From an uncultured Clostridia bacterium (lineage in GTDB: Bacteria > Bacillota > Clostridia > Oscillospirales > Ruminococcaceae), in assembly GCA_945867255.1 (NCBI GenBank), contig CAMBHV010000098.1, forward strand, positions 1 to 6,020: a stretch of DNA of 6,020 nucleotides. Reading direction: 5' to 3'. The notes beneath the pieces were generated by a model. The model made no database searches. It was not told the origin of the DNA and saw only the letters and a list, made by a program, of their open reading frames with translations. Position 1 is the stretch's first letter. Each line of letters begins with the position of its first letter. The position numbers and the translations under genes were made by a program. This document shows, piece after piece, positions 5,851 to 6,020 of the stretch.

Positions 5851-6020
5851 TGTTCCGCCTCCTGTTCGCAGCGCAAAGCAAGGGAAGCCACCTGCCCGGC
5901 CAATTGTTCAAACTGTGCCCTTTCCTGTACTGGTACACCCAATGCATACTTGTGAATCAGCTTTTCTACATGGCGAAGATATCCTGCCGCAGCATGTGTC
6001 GGTTTCCCCGTAAGGCCCAC
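5847..6020 (-). CDS. trmK: C-terminal fragment of probable tRNA (adenine(22)-N(1))-methyltransferase
   Basis: An open frame enters from the window edge and runs 57 codons to a TGA that overlaps the next gene as ATGA. The visible tail reads VGLTGKPTHAAAGYLRHVEKLIHKYALG and ends in an Ala/Gln/Glu-rich helix. TrmK proteins end in such a helical, often coiled-coil domain after the methyltransferase fold, and trmK commonly sits directly upstream of the nif3-like gene in Firmicutes. The catalytic domain is outside the window, so the call rests on the YLRH helix style and gene order. It could be another protein with a helical tail. Confidence 0.6.
   Translation of the reverse strand: MGLTGKPTHAAAGYLRHVEKLIHKYALGVPVQERAQFEQLAGQVASLALRCEQEAEQ

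Overview
The window looks like a stretch of chromosome from a Gram-positive anaerobe of class Clostridia, most likely of the Oscillospiraceae/Ruminococcaceae kind. Three things suggest this: moderately GC-rich DNA, strong AGGAGG ribosome binding sites before most genes, and the gene order trmK-like / nif3-like / rqcH upstream of the S10 ribosomal operon. The lineage is inferred from gene content and protein style, not from a search. Every supported gene is on the minus strand, so transcription runs from high to low coordinates. No mobile element, CRISPR array, tRNA or rRNA was seen.

In transcription order: (1) the last 57 codons of a probable tRNA (adenine-22-N1)-methyltransferase (trmK), whose stop overlaps the next start as ATGA; (2) a 251-aa Nif3/YbgI-family dinuclear-metal protein; (3) a 116-nt gap, then a 580-aa NFACT protein of the RqcH/FbpA type, the ribosome quality-control factor; (4) 39 nt later, a 531-aa polytopic membrane protein resembling GT-C glycosyltransferases, ending in a strong inverted repeat; (5) a 364-nt gap; (6) the start of the S10 operon: rpsJ, a 115-nt spacer, rplC, and the first 54 codons of rplD, which runs off the window.

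The upstream block is probably co-transcribed. It combines tRNA modification, a conserved metal protein, rescue of stalled 50S subunits and a membrane enzyme of unknown substrate. The S10 operon probably starts from its own promoter, for which an extended -10 candidate lies inside the inverted repeat that ends the upstream block.

The most interesting part is the roughly 310-nt leader before rpsJ. It holds two terminator-like hairpins pointing toward rpsJ, each followed by five T's and both ending in the same 10-mer CCGGTTTTTC. Each has a competing pairing partner, and a long-range helix could fold the distal half into a three-way junction that excludes the second terminator. This is the architecture of a transcription attenuator. 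The candidate ligand is unknown; L4, encoded two genes downstream, is the obvious one to test because it plays that role in Escherichia coli. All leader structures were found by eye. Some could be chance, and folding plus covariation across relatives is the deciding test.
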